A stretch of DNA of 64,000 bases from Ruminococcus sp. (GCA_020861185.1 JAJBSV010000008.1:248001-312000), one strand, 5' to 3'; shown: positions 1 through 8,652, counted from the stretch's first letter. Made by a program: numbers and translations. The notes: generated from the letters alone by a model not told the origin.

Positions 1-73
1 CCGCAAAAACTCCCAACGGAAGAACGCTCATAACGAGCAAAAGGCTTAGCATAATGCTTACAATATTTTTCAT
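1..73 (-). CDS. N-terminus of an exported protein (partial)
   Basis: Only the first 24 codons are in the window; the gene runs off the left edge. The start is the ATG at 73-71, preceded by an AAGAAAGGACAC ribosome site. The visible peptide begins M-K-N-I-V and continues as a hydrophobic stretch rich in L, V and M that ends in G-V-F-A. This is the shape of a Sec signal peptide with an A-type cleavage site. The start lies 25 nt after the stop of the ABC ATPase on the same strand, so the two are very likely co-transcribed. It could be the adaptor, lipoprotein or permease partner of that ATPase, but the visible part does not decide this. Confidence 0.6.
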   Translation of the reverse strand, partial: MKNIVSIMLSLLLVMSVLPLGVFA

Positions 74-98
74 GATTCAGTGTCCTTTCTTTGCTTAC

Positions 99-977
99 TT
101 ATACAGACTCGGCGGCCTTGATTATTTCGGAGGCTTCCGTGGAACCGACCGCTATTTGCTTTGAACGGTTATCTTCTACGGCGGAGATTACTCCGTCGGT
201 GATGTGATAAATTTTATCGGCATACGCCGCAATCTCGACGTCGTGGGTTACTATGACCAAAGTCTGGTGGTTCTCTCTTGACATCGAGACCATCATTTCC
301 ATTACTTCGATTGTGGTTCTTGTGTCAAGGTTTCCCGTGGGTTCGTCGGCAAAGACTATCTTTGGCTTCGCTACAAACGCTCTCGCTATGCCCACTCTCT
401 GTTGCTGACCGCCGGACATCTGCGTCGGTTTGTGCTTCATTCTCTTTCCCAGTCCGACGAGCCGAAGCATTTCCTTGGCACGCTTGGTCCTGTCTTTACG
501 TTTGACTCCCGCAAATGCCAGAGGCATACTGACATTGTCTATGGCGTTCTGAGTCGGTAGAAGATTGTACGACTGAAAGACAAAGCCCATGTTCTTTTGT
601 CGGAACACTGCAAGCTTTCGCTCACTCATCTTGTCCACTCGTTCGCCGAAGATGGTGACCGAACCCTTTGTAGGCTTCTCGAGTCCTGCCATCAGGTTCA
701 GAAGCGTCGATTTTCCGGAGCCGGACGTTCCCAGAAGGCAGACAATTTCGTCTTCATAGATTGTCAGATTTACGTTATATAAAGCTCTCACTTTTTCTTT
801 TCCGATTACGAAAACCTTCGATAAATCCTGAATTATTATTGTCGGCTTTTTGGATTCGTTTTCCGCGGGAATTTCGGCTGTATCTTTTGCTTGCGTCTGT
901 CTGAGTGCCAACTCGGCAATCTTGTCGGGAGTGTTTGTTGATACTTCACGCAGGTTGAAGTTTAATCCGTCGTCCAT
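99..977 (-). CDS. ABC transporter ATP-binding protein, MacB/LolD type
   Basis: This is a 292-residue nucleotide-binding subunit that would energise an FtsX-fold permease (lipoprotein release, peptide or antimicrobial export family). Walker A (GTSGSGKST) is at about residues 83-91, the signature MSGGQQQR at 187-194, Walker B (IVFADE) at 207-212, the D-loop NLD at 216-218, and the switch histidine is in VTHD. The GNLD motif and the LLPTQNAIDNV segment are typical of the MacB/LolD group. There is an unusual, mostly polar extension of about 45 residues before the domain and a tail of about 30 residues after it. The ATG at 977 follows an AGGAAGG ribosome site, and a second ATG slightly upstream is out of frame. 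No FtsX permease lies beside it inside the window; its partner is probably off the left edge. Confidence 0.93.
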   Translation of the reverse strand: MDDGLNFNLREVSTNTPDKIAELALRQTQAKDTAEIPAENESKKPTIIIQDLSKVFVIGKEKVRALYNVNLTIYEDEIVCLLGTSGSGKSTLLNLMAGLEKPTKGSVTIFGERVDKMSERKLAVFRQKNMGFVFQSYNLLPTQNAIDNVSMPLAFAGVKRKDRTKRAKEMLRLVGLGKRMKHKPTQMSGGQQQRVGIARAFVAKPKIVFADEPTGNLDTRTTIEVMEMMVSMSRENHQTLVIVTHDVEIAAYADKIYHITDGVISAVEDNRSKQIAVGSTEASEIIKAAESV

Positions 978-1013
978 CCATTATTCCTTCCTTTCTTCCT
1001 CAAGCTGTCTAAC

Positions 1014-1042
1014 ATTATAGGCTATTTTCCAATCTATTTCAA
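1014..1042 (-). promoter_or_regulatory. Promoter for the ABC ATPase gene
   Basis: On the minus strand there is a -35 TTGAAA (1042-1037), a 17-nt spacer and a perfect -10 TATAAT (1019-1014), about 37 nt upstream of the ATG at 977. Confidence 0.75.
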
Positions 1043-1163
1043 GATTTACGGAGAAATCTTAATCAAATCTTAATAATTGAGTTGCACTGTCAAGGACTTT
1101 TTCACATTCTCAATACTAATACACATCAGCATCCCTAATTATTGCATCCAAATAAAAAATTTT

Positions 1164-1194
1164 TCAAAAAAACCAGCCGCTTTCTAGGCGACTG
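1164..1194 (-). terminator. Terminator of the GH30 gene
   Basis: On the minus strand CAGTCGC pairs with GCGGCTG around a seven-base loop (one mismatch) and is followed by seven Ts. It sits just after the stop of the GH30 gene. Confidence 0.8.
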
Positions 1195-1205
1195 ATTTTG
1201 TGGGG

Positions 1206-2807
1206 TTATTCCTGAGTGTTGGTGTCTTCAGTAGAAGACTTCTTTTTCTTTGTCGGAACAATAAGGACTATAGCTATCACAATAACCGCAACTATTCCAC
1301 ACGCAATTACTACTATCGACCAGACATCAATATCATTGCTTGATGGCGTTTTAACAAACGGATTTGCTCCTTTTTCAACGGTCACTTCAACATAGTCGGG
1401 ATTTGCGGGCATGTCGATAACGAATGTTGTCACGCTTTGTGACGGAATGTAGTTTCGTACTTCTGAATAGGAAACCTCGTTCCAGTAGGAATACTTGAAT
1501 CTGTTTTCGTTGCCTATCGTCTGGTAACCAAACGAATCGGTCACTGTGGCATCGCCTAAATCAAAAGTAATTTCATCATCGTCGTCGGTGTTGTTTACGA
1601 CTATAATTACAAGCCTTGAGTCGTCAGGTGCCTTGAATGCAACTATTGTTGAGCCCGAGTCGTTCCCTACGTCAACACGCTTATAGCCGTTTTTGACGTA
1701 CTTTGAAAAGTGCATCATTATGTAATGATTGCCGTTTCTCGATATAGAAGCATTCTCACTTGAGCTGTCTATTTCAATAAGACAGTTACCTGTGTCTGCA
1801 ATCCAGACGCCGTTCCAGTAGAGATAAGCACTGATTCCTTCGTAGATAAACTCGTTAGCCATCTTTTCTGCATGGTTTATGTATTCGTTGTAGTACCATT
1901 CAGTCTGCCAGAGAGTATAGTCGCCATAGTAGAGATCTGCAACTGCGGAATATGAAGATTTGGTATTGTCACTTCCGTAGAGATGGTGCGCTATGACTTC
2001 AAAGGTATCGGAACCTCCGTTTTCGATAAGAGGCGTGATATACGCTTCAAGTCTTGACACGGTGTCCGCCATTACCTCGGCACCGGTTATGCTCGGGGCA
2101 TATTCTCCGAATGCTTCCTGAAACGCTTCGTACACTGCGAGATGAGCCTTCCAATAGGCACAGTGATACTCGTCTTCGTCAGCACCGAAGTAGAACCCAG
2201 CTTCGTCTCTTGCATTGCCGTTTTCGTCTATCTGTAAGCCTTGCAACTCGGTTTCGTTTGAAATCGAGAAGTAATCAACGGGAATTCCGGCGTCAAAGAA
2301 GAGCTGAACCGATTCAACGCAAAACTGAGCCAATTCGTCATACATATATTCGCCGTTTTCGTCTTTGGCGAGAGTGTAATATGTATAGCCGTTGTCATCA
2401 AGCTCGGTGAAAGCCACAAAATCGAGGTCGCGGTCATACTGTCCCCAGCTCGTAACAAGAACTATCGGCTCGATTCCGCGTTCTACTGCCGCCGAATAGT
2501 AAGAATAATACGCCTGATAACCGTCAAGAGCGTTCTGGTACTCGTCTCCTACATGATTGAGATCCCTGAATCTCAGGATATTGAACTCAGTATCACAGAA
2601 AATCCAGTCATATCCGGTTTCAGCGTTGACATTGGTTGTAAGCCAGTCTCCGTACCATGTGTAGGATGCTCCGAAGCCGTCAATCGTCTGATAAGTTGAG
2701 TCCATATCTATCGTGACGAAGGTTTCCGCAAAAGCATTTATACATAGAGAAGGCAAAGATAATGCCACAGCCAGTACAAGTGAAAGAGCCTTTGATAATT
2801 TACGCAT
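1206..2807 (-). CDS. Secreted, membrane-anchored glycoside hydrolase, GH30-like
   Basis: A 533-residue surface enzyme of the GH30 (clan A, beta-8/alpha-8 barrel) type that probably cleaves a plant or host glycan; the substrate cannot be read from sequence. A signal peptide covers about residues 1-27 (ending NAFA). The mature part opens with the family-like QTIDGFGASYTWYGDW segment. The predicted acid/base is E185 in SISNETE and the predicted nucleophile is E303 in LWQTEWY; AHHLYGS lies between them. A beta-sandwich follows, then one transmembrane helix at about 495-518 and a KKKK cytoplasmic anchor, so the enzyme is tethered to the cell rather than released. The ATG at 2807 is chosen because GGGAGG lies 8 nt before it; an in-frame TTG at 2822 would overlap that ribosome site. 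Confidence 0.85.
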   Translation of the reverse strand: MRKLSKALSLVLAVALSLPSLCINAFAETFVTIDMDSTYQTIDGFGASYTWYGDWLTTNVNAETGYDWIFCDTEFNILRFRDLNHVGDEYQNALDGYQAYYSYYSAAVERGIEPIVLVTSWGQYDRDLDFVAFTELDDNGYTYYTLAKDENGEYMYDELAQFCVESVQLFFDAGIPVDYFSISNETELQGLQIDENGNARDEAGFYFGADEDEYHCAYWKAHLAVYEAFQEAFGEYAPSITGAEVMADTVSRLEAYITPLIENGGSDTFEVIAHHLYGSDNTKSSYSAVADLYYGDYTLWQTEWYYNEYINHAEKMANEFIYEGISAYLYWNGVWIADTGNCLIEIDSSSENASISRNGNHYIMMHFSKYVKNGYKRVDVGNDSGSTIVAFKAPDDSRLVIIVVNNTDDDDEITFDLGDATVTDSFGYQTIGNENRFKYSYWNEVSYSEVRNYIPSQSVTTFVIDMPANPDYVEVTVEKGANPFVKTPSSNDIDVWSIVVIACGIVAVIVIAIVLIVPTKKKKSSTEDTNTQE

Positions 2808-2840
2808 TGTATTTCCTCCCAAAATTTTATATCAGTATTT

Positions 2841-2869
2841 ATATTAACATACGAAAGTAATCGTGTCAA
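2841..2869 (-). promoter_or_regulatory. Promoter for the GH30 gene
   Basis: On the minus strand: TTGACA (2869-2864), a 17-nt spacer, TAATAT (2846-2841), about 35 nt before the start codon. Confidence 0.78.
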
Positions 2870-2904
2870 TTACAAAAGCTGAGAAGATTATTGATTTATC
2901 CTAA

Positions 2905-2937
2905 GAAAAGAAAAATCGCCGACAAACTGCCGACGAT
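2905..2937 (-). terminator. Terminator after the NCS2 permease remnant
   Basis: On the minus strand a 10-bp stem (ATCGTCGGCA with TGTCGGCGAT, two G-T pairs) is followed by TTTTTCTTTT. It lies just past the permease stop. Confidence 0.8.
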
Positions 2938-2967
2938 CTTTCATGAAAAATAATATAGAAAGGTGGA

Positions 2968-3921
2968 TTATGCTACAACGAAGAACTTGATAAGGAAAAT
3001 AAGCGAGATGACGATTGTCAGCCAGGAAACTTCCTTGAACTTGCCGGTGCAGAGCTTGATTACGGTGTAGGTGATGAGACCCAAACCGATTGCGTGACCG
3101 ATAGAACCGGTTATCGGCATACCTATGAGCATGATTGCCGCAGGAGCAAGCTGTGAGAAATCACTGAAGTCGAGATTCTTAAGCCCGGAGAGCATGAGAA
3201 TTCCGACATAAATGAGTGCAGAAGACGTAGCCGCCGCAGGGATTATAGCCGCAATAGGAGCCAAGAACATGCACACCAGGAAGAGGATGCCGGTTGTAAG
3301 TGCGGTAAGACCTGTTCTTCCTCCTGCCTCAACGCCTGATGCAGACTCAACGAAGGTGGTGACGGTGGAAGTACCGGTTGCTGAGCCAACAAGAGTACCG
3401 ACAGAGTCGGAAAGGAGCGCTTCCTTCATCTGAGGCATGTTGCCGTTCTCATCAACCATGCCGGCTCTTGAAGCGGTACCGACAAGAGTTCCGATGGTAT
3501 CGAACATGTCAATCATGCAGAAGGTGATGATAAGAGTGATTACAGTGAACCATCCGATATCAAACAGCGTTGAGAAGTTGAACTTGAAGAGTGTGGTTTC
3601 TGCCATATCGCCGAACGCAGGAAGGAACGATGCGCTTGCGAGGCTTGCGAACGGATTAACGCCCAGGAAAATAGCCTCTCCTGCCCAATAAACGACTGCA
3701 CCGATGAGCATGCCCAAAAGCACGTTAGCCTTGACATTGTAGTGCTTGAGGATAATCATTGCGAAGAGACCGACAAAGATAGTGACGACGGTGAGAACCA
3801 TTGTCGGATATGCGGTATCGCCCACCATACTGTCTTTGAGTACAGAAGGTGTAAGAGAACCGAATCGGTTTTGCAGAAGGAATTTCAGATTTCCGTCTGC
3901 TTTTGTTGACGAATTAATCAC
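2968..3921 (-). pseudogene. 5'-truncated NCS2-family purine permease (AzgA/PbuG-like)
   Basis: The 317 codons encode the C-terminal two thirds of an adenine/guanine/hypoxanthine permease of the NCS2 family, which normally has about 430-480 residues and two inverted repeats. The second repeat is intact: conserved segments include DMFDTIGTLVG, LLSDSVGTLVGSATGTSTVTTF-like residues, ESASGVEAGGRTGL and the late helices. Reading begins at a GTG (3921) directly preceded in frame by TAA and TGA stops, with no ribosome site. The first residues (INSSTKADG) look like the interior loop after the fourth helix of full-length relatives, not a natural N-terminus. The missing part contains the first-repeat half of the transport core, so activity is unlikely. 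A consensus promoter sits immediately upstream, which suggests a deletion joined promoter to mid-gene. The other possibility is a rare short paralog. Confidence 0.75.
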
Positions 3922-3949
3922 TTACAGTCACAAACTCATCACACAATAT

Positions 3950-3978
3950 ATAGTACACGATGAGAAGACAAATGTCAA
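3950..3978 (-). promoter_or_regulatory. Promoter directly upstream of the truncated permease
   Basis: On the minus strand: TTGACA (3978-3973), 17 nt, TACTAT (3955-3950). It lies about 29 nt before the GTG of the permease remnant, leaving no room for the missing coding sequence. Confidence 0.65.
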
Positions 3979-4075
3979 CAGGTTGGGAACATTTTTGAAA
4001 GTCAAAATAAAATAGAAATTTTGGGCAATAAAGAAATTGGATTTGTTCATTATTACCACAAACTCATATCTTGTA

Positions 4076-4104
4076 TTGCAATTTTGAGCCGTTCATGTTA
4101 TAAT
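4076..4104 (+). promoter_or_regulatory. Promoter of the proBA-containing gene cluster
   Basis: TTGCAA (4076-4081), 17 nt, perfect TATAAT (4099-4104), about 65 nt ahead of the first gene at 4169. It appears to serve all five plus-strand genes up to the terminator at 8653, because no other promoter or terminator was seen between them. Confidence 0.75.
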
Positions 4105-4126
4105 ACAATAAATGATACAATAAATG
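4103..4126. repeat. Perfect 12-nt tandem duplication at the transcription start
   Basis: The 12-mer ATACAATAAATG occurs twice head to tail, at 4103-4114 and 4115-4126. The first copy starts inside the -10 hexamer, so the repeat spans the expected transcription start. It could be an operator or a replication-slippage duplication. Confidence 0.9.
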
Positions 4127-4168
4127 CGCAATGCTCTTTATTAGATTTGGAAAGGTGATAATGTCATT

Positions 4169-4603
4169 ATGAATATAGTTTTAACTGCGGCACTTCAATC
4201 GAGGTTTGCTCCCCTGCCTAAAAATATGCACATAGTATTCTGCATAATTGCTACTGTTGTCTTCGTGGCGCTTTATATCAGAAAGCGGAAAATGGTTGAC
4301 TTTCTCTGGCTTTTGGTCTGTGACTTGCCTCTTATATTGCAATTCTACGGCGATTCAACGACTGCCGCGGTCATAGGTGTCTGTGAAGTAATACTTCTGA
4401 TCGCAATATTCGTGTTCCATGTACAGGACAGAAAAGCCGCCAGGAATCAGTCTGAGGACGATTCCCAATCAGGCGAAGGCGGCGAAGATGTCGACGACCT
4501 CAAGGATGTTGAGCAAGCCGTCAAGGTTGAACGTTCGAAGCTTGCCGGAAATGATGCCGATGACAACGTAATCTCTCAGGCGTTTGACAACTATAATACC
4601 TGA
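4169..4603 (+). CDS. Small membrane protein of unknown function
   Basis: I do not recognise a family. The 144 residues have about three hydrophobic helices in the first 85 residues (around 20-37, 43-60 and 65-83) and then an acidic, charged cytoplasmic tail rich in D, E, Q and K. The ATG at 4169 is preceded by AAAGGTGA at a normal distance; an ATG at 4161 is out of frame. It is the first gene after the promoter and is followed closely by the D-2-hydroxyacid dehydrogenase, then proBA and another single-pass membrane protein. Its role is unknown. Confidence 0.75.
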   Translation: MNIVLTAALQSRFAPLPKNMHIVFCIIATVVFVALYIRKRKMVDFLWLLVCDLPLILQFYGDSTTAAVIGVCEVILLIAIFVFHVQDRKAARNQSEDDSQSGEGGEDVDDLKDVEQAVKVERSKLAGNDADDNVISQAFDNYNT

Positions 4604-4620
4604 TGAACGGAGAATTGACT

Positions 4621-5577
4621 ATGCCGAGAGCTGTAATTCTTGATGCGGATACGGTTACGAGCGGCGATGTATCGCTTGGACCGCTTACTTCTCTTATGGA
4701 GACTGCTGTTTTTGGATTTACCTCACCTGATGAAATCGCAACTAATATCGGTGATGCAGAAATAGTTCTTACGAACAAGTGCAGGATCACCGAGGATGTT
4801 TTTGAAAAGTGTCCTAATTTAAAGTTTATCGGGCTTTTTGCTACCGGCTACAATAATATCGAAATAGATGCCGCAAAGAGGCACGGCTGTGTCGTTGCGA
4901 ATGTTCCCGGATACTCGTCCGATGCTGTTGCACAGCATACTTTTGCACTGATTCTCAATCACTTTTCGAAGATTCATGAGTATGACGACTATGTTCAGAG
5001 CGGAAGCTGGGGCAAGTCAAAGCTGTTTACTCACTTTGAGATACCTCTCAATGAGCTTTCGGGCAAAACTATCGGAATAATCGGATACGGAGCTATCGGA
5101 AGGGCGGTTGTAAAGATAGCTATGGCGTTCACTATGAATGTTCTGGTGTATACAAGAACTGCGCCAAGCGATTGTGGTGGCGTCACCGTATGCGAGCTCC
5201 CCGATCTTCTTGAGAATTCGGACATTGTAACCCTGCACTGCCCTCTTAATGAAGGCACGAAGGAGCTCATAAATGCCGAGACTCTTTCGATGATGAAGCC
5301 GACTGCACTTTTGGTGAACACTTCCCGCGGCGGAGTTATAAACGAAAGAGATTTGGCGGAGTCTCTGAAATCCGGCAAGATTGCATCTGCCGCAATAGAC
5401 GTTCTTACAACTGAGCCTATATCGCCGGATTGTCCCCTTCTCGGTCTTCCGAACTGTGTGATAACTCCGCATGTCGCATGGGCTCCGATTGAAACGAGAG
5501 TAAGATTGATTGAATTTGTGGCGGACAACATAAAAGCGTATCTAAGCGGCACCCCCACAAACAATGTTGCAGGATAA
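4621..5577 (+). CDS. D-2-hydroxyacid dehydrogenase (glycerate/hydroxypyruvate type)
   Basis: A 318-residue NAD(P)-dependent oxidoreductase that interconverts a 2-keto acid and a D-2-hydroxy acid, most like glycerate dehydrogenase (hydroxypyruvate reductase). The substrate half contains TNKCRITEDVFEKCPNLK-type and ATGYNN segments and VPGYSSDAVAQH. The Rossmann nucleotide site is GIIGYGAIG. The catalytic triad of the family is visible: Arg in NTSRGGVIN, Glu in TTEPI and His in ITPHVAWAP. I start at the ATG at 4621 because GGAG lies 8 nt before it; an upstream ATG at 4603 overlaps the previous stop and has no ribosome site. Its place immediately before proB is unusual. A serA-like role is less likely because there is no ACT domain. 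Confidence 0.88.
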   Translation: MPRAVILDADTVTSGDVSLGPLTSLMETAVFGFTSPDEIATNIGDAEIVLTNKCRITEDVFEKCPNLKFIGLFATGYNNIEIDAAKRHGCVVANVPGYSSDAVAQHTFALILNHFSKIHEYDDYVQSGSWGKSKLFTHFEIPLNELSGKTIGIIGYGAIGRAVVKIAMAFTMNVLVYTRTAPSDCGGVTVCELPDLLENSDIVTLHCPLNEGTKELINAETLSMMKPTALLVNTSRGGVINERDLAESLKSGKIASAAIDVLTTEPISPDCPLLGLPNCVITPHVAWAPIETRVRLIEFVADNIKAYLSGTPTNNVAG

Positions 5578-5601
5578 TTTAAAGTAAAGGTTTTGATACA
5601 T

Positions 5602-6390
5602 ATGTCAGATAAACTCAAGCGAGTAGTTATAAAGGTAGGAACCTCTACCCTTACCCATCCTTCCGGACAGCTTAACATCCGCCATGTCGAGGAGCTTGTC
5701 AAGGTAATCTCGGATATCAAGAATTCCGGCGTCGATGTGATTCTGGTGACATCGGGAGCAATCGGATTGGGTGCGGCAAGACTTGGATTCAAAGAACGTC
5801 CGAAGGACACTCCCACAAAGCAGGCGTGCGCCGCTGTCGGGCAGTGCGAGCTCATGAACATATACGAAAAGCAGTTCAACGAATACGGGATTATCGCCGC
5901 TCAGGTGCTTCTTACAAAGTTTGTTCTGACCGACGAGAGAAAAGAGAATGTTATCAACTCGTTGGGAAAGCTGATTGAATGCGGAACTATTCCGATTGTC
6001 AATGAAAACGACGTTGTGGCTATTGATGAGTTGGAGCTTGAGGTTGGTGAAAACGATTCTCTTGCCGCGATTGTTGCCGTTATAACGAAAGCCGATACTC
6101 TTATCATAATGTCTGACATTGATGGTCTCTATGAAACCGACCCGAAGAAGAATCCCGACGCAAAGCTTATCTCTGAGATTACAGAGATTTCGGACGACCT
6201 TCTTGAGATGGCAGGCGGTGAAGCTTCGGGACTCGGAACAGGCGGAATGGCGACAAAGCTAAGAGCCGCAAGAATTGCGCTCAATGAAGGTATAGATATG
6301 ATGATTATAAACGGCAAGCGTCCGACCAATCTTTATGACGTGTTTGACGGGAAGAAAATCGGAACGCTGTTCACATCTAAGAAGGAGTGA
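5602..6390 (+). CDS. proB: Glutamate 5-kinase
   Basis: Catalyses the first step of proline synthesis, ATP-dependent phosphorylation of glutamate to gamma-glutamyl phosphate, in the cytosol. The 262 residues contain only the amino-acid-kinase domain: VVIKVGTSTL at the start, VTSGAIGLGAARLG, PIVNENDVV, and GTGGMATKLRAA near the end. The C-terminal PUA domain of E. coli ProB (about 367 residues) is absent, as in many Clostridia. The ATG at 5602 follows AAAGG; an in-frame TTG at 5593 is too close to that site. proA follows 7 nt after the stop, and the two enzymes normally channel their unstable intermediate. Confidence 0.95.
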   Translation: MSDKLKRVVIKVGTSTLTHPSGQLNIRHVEELVKVISDIKNSGVDVILVTSGAIGLGAARLGFKERPKDTPTKQACAAVGQCELMNIYEKQFNEYGIIAAQVLLTKFVLTDERKENVINSLGKLIECGTIPIVNENDVVAIDELELEVGENDSLAAIVAVITKADTLIIMSDIDGLYETDPKKNPDAKLISEITEISDDLLEMAGGEASGLGTGGMATKLRAARIALNEGIDMMIINGKRPTNLYDVFDGKKIGTLFTSKKE

Positions 6391-6397
6391 CAAAGAT

Positions 6398-7642
6398 ATG
6401 GATTTTGGTACTATCGGATTAAATGCTGTTGAAGCGAAGAAGGAGCTTTCCTGCTCTTCGGTAACTCTGAGGAATTCCGCGCTCATGCTTATTGCCGGCT
6501 CTCTTGAAAAGCATAAGCGTGAGATTCTTGAGCAGAACAGAATTGATGTCAAGAATGCCGAAAAAGCAGGTATGAGTGATACCATGACTGACAGGCTCTA
6601 TCTGAATGAGAAGAGAATTCTTGATATAGCTGACGGTGTAAGAAAGGTTGCGGCTCTCCCCGACCCTGTCGGCATTGTCGAAGGCGGAGAGATAAGACCG
6701 AACGGTCTTAAAATCACAAAGATAAGTGTTCCGATGGGTGTTATCGGAATCATATACGAATCGCGACCGAATGTCACCGTTGATGCCGGAGTTCTGTGCA
6801 TCAAGAGCGGCAATGCCGTTATACTGAGAGGCGGAAAAGAAGCTATCTACACAAACACAATTCTTGCGATGATTATGCGAGATGCAGTCAGCGAAGCGGG
6901 ACTTCCCAAGGATTCGGTTCAGCTTGTTGAGGACGTTACAAGACAGTCATCCGAGCAGATGATGAAGGCAAACGGGGTTATTGACTTGCTTATCCCGAGA
7001 GGCGGCGCAGGGCTCATAAATTCCGTTGTTCAGAATGCGACCGTTCCCGTTATCCAGACAGGGACCGGAAACTGCCACATCTATGTCGATTCTTCCGCAA
7101 GCATCCCGATGGCTGTTGATATTGTCGACAATGCAAAGACATCAAGACCTTCGGTTTGCAATGCCGCCGAGACGCTTCTTGTCCATAAGAGCATCGCAGA
7201 AGACTTTCTGCCGGCGCTCAAAAAGAGGCTCGACAAATCTCATGTCGAGCTGAGAGGTTGTGAACTGACGCAGATGATATTAGGCAAGTCTGTCGTTCCG
7301 GCAACCGAGGAAGATTACGAAAAAGAGTTCCTTGACTATATACTTGCCGTCAAGGTTGTCGACAATATCTATGAAGCTATCGAGCACATACAGAAGTATT
7401 CTTCGGGACATTCCGAGTGCATAGTAACCGAAAGCGTTTCCGCCGCAGAGGAATTTCAGAAGAGAATTGATGCCGCCGCCGTTTATGTCAACGCTTCGAC
7501 GAGATTTACCGACGGTTACGAATTCGGACTCGGAGCGGAAATAGGAATCTCAACCCAGAAGCTTCACGCAAGAGGACCTATGGGACTTAAAGAGATGACG
7601 ACTTACAAGTACATCATAACAGGTAACGGACAGATAAGATAA
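6398..7642 (+). CDS. proA: Gamma-glutamyl phosphate reductase
   Basis: Reduces gamma-glutamyl phosphate with NADPH to glutamate semialdehyde, the second step to proline. The 414-residue protein is full length for the aldehyde-dehydrogenase-fold ProA family. Visible landmarks are GVIGIIYESRPNVTVDA, NAVILRGGKEA, LIPRGGAGLI, the catalytic-cysteine segment SRPSVCNAAETLL, and the C-terminal ARGPMGLKEMTTYK-type signature. The ATG at 6398 is preceded by GAAGGAGTGA, which contains the proB stop, so translation is coupled. The coding frame stays open upstream, but that stretch overlaps proB and has no ribosome site. Confidence 0.96.
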   Translation: MDFGTIGLNAVEAKKELSCSSVTLRNSALMLIAGSLEKHKREILEQNRIDVKNAEKAGMSDTMTDRLYLNEKRILDIADGVRKVAALPDPVGIVEGGEIRPNGLKITKISVPMGVIGIIYESRPNVTVDAGVLCIKSGNAVILRGGKEAIYTNTILAMIMRDAVSEAGLPKDSVQLVEDVTRQSSEQMMKANGVIDLLIPRGGAGLINSVVQNATVPVIQTGTGNCHIYVDSSASIPMAVDIVDNAKTSRPSVCNAAETLLVHKSIAEDFLPALKKRLDKSHVELRGCELTQMILGKSVVPATEEDYEKEFLDYILAVKVVDNIYEAIEHIQKYSSGHSECIVTESVSAAEEFQKRIDAAAVYVNASTRFTDGYEFGLGAEIGISTQKLHARGPMGLKEMTTYKYIITGNGQIR

Positions 7643-7659
7643 AGCTACTGAGGTCAGAT

Positions 7660-8640
7660 ATGAGCACAGAAACAGAAAACAAAAACGAGATTAAAACCGA
7701 TAACGTTGAAACCGAGACCGTTTCCGACGACCTGACAAGTCTTGCCGACGCCGCAGGGATTATTGAAGCTATCCCTGAGGAAAAGCAGGTTGAATCAGCT
7801 CAAGAACCCAAGCAGACGGACGATGGTAATAAAAAATCCAAGAGGAAAAAGAAGCTCAAAGAGATTTCCGAGACTGCTGAGAAAGAACGCAAGGAGCTCG
7901 ACGAGCAGGTCAAGGAAATTCTGGACGACGCTTTGGATGAGGACACCGAAAGTCTCGGCGTTAATGAGGATGAACAGGAAACTTCCGCTGTCAATATAAG
8001 CCTTTCGCAGATTCTGACGGCTGTTTTCGGGTTGGTCGTGCTCGGATTTGCGATATTCGGAATCGTTACCGCCATAATAGATTATCATGCGTATGCAGAG
8101 TCAAAAAACGACAATTCGGCGCTGATAAGCTCTCTTGAGCGGCTTGTCCTTCCTCTTTCGGCGGCTGATGTTCCCTCCTTTGAGAACACATCTCTTCTGA
8201 ATCAGGACGTTATCATAACAGCGGCTTGCTGGGATGTTATTTTGAATCCTTCCTCGACATACACATCCGAGAATGGATATTATTCGATTTCCTACTTCGA
8301 GATTGATTCGAGAATCATCAAGCTGTTCGGCTCAGGATTGAGTTACACCCATGGAACCGTCGGCGATGAAGAACTGAGCTTTGAATATGACGAGAGCACA
8401 GGAATGTATTCAATTCCGGTAAGTCCTCGCTCAATGGCGTATTACGCCGTTGTTCAGGACATAGAGGCAACAGATGACGGTTACACAATTCAGATTGCCT
8501 ACTATATGCCGATTAATAACTGGACTTCAACCGATGCCTCTCCGGAAAAGATTATGACATGTACGGTTACAAGCTCCGGACTCAGCTATACTATTTCTTC
8601 ACTTCAGGTAAGTGAAATTGTCAACGGAGCGGAGTACTGA
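7660..8640 (+). CDS. Single-pass membrane protein with charged N-terminus, unknown function
   Basis: Not recognised. The 326 residues divide into a hydrophilic, E/D/K/T-rich N-terminal region (1-110) with a basic cluster KKSKRKKK near 58-65 and predicted coiled-coil character, one transmembrane helix at about 122-143, and an extracytoplasmic domain of about 180 residues rich in S, T, Y and I with predicted beta structure. The ATG at 7660 follows GAGGTC, 17 nt after proA, so it is probably transcribed with proBA. It ends just before a strong bidirectional terminator. Confidence 0.75.
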   Translation: MSTETENKNEIKTDNVETETVSDDLTSLADAAGIIEAIPEEKQVESAQEPKQTDDGNKKSKRKKKLKEISETAEKERKELDEQVKEILDDALDEDTESLGVNEDEQETSAVNISLSQILTAVFGLVVLGFAIFGIVTAIIDYHAYAESKNDNSALISSLERLVLPLSAADVPSFENTSLLNQDVIITAACWDVILNPSSTYTSENGYYSISYFEIDSRIIKLFGSGLSYTHGTVGDEELSFEYDESTGMYSIPVSPRSMAYYAVVQDIEATDDGYTIQIAYYMPINNWTSTDASPEKIMTCTVTSSGLSYTISSLQVSEIVNGAEY

Positions 8641-8652
8641 TTTCAATAATTT

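Noticed and set aside
4105-4168. Possible riboswitch or T-box leader ahead of the proBA cluster
   Set aside because: The leader is about 60 nt, AT-rich, and forms no conserved structure or antiterminator; only the 12-nt repeat is notable.
5031-5879. Minus-strand open frame opposite the hydroxyacid dehydrogenase and proB
   Set aside because: It spans two real genes with intact motifs and has no initiation signals.
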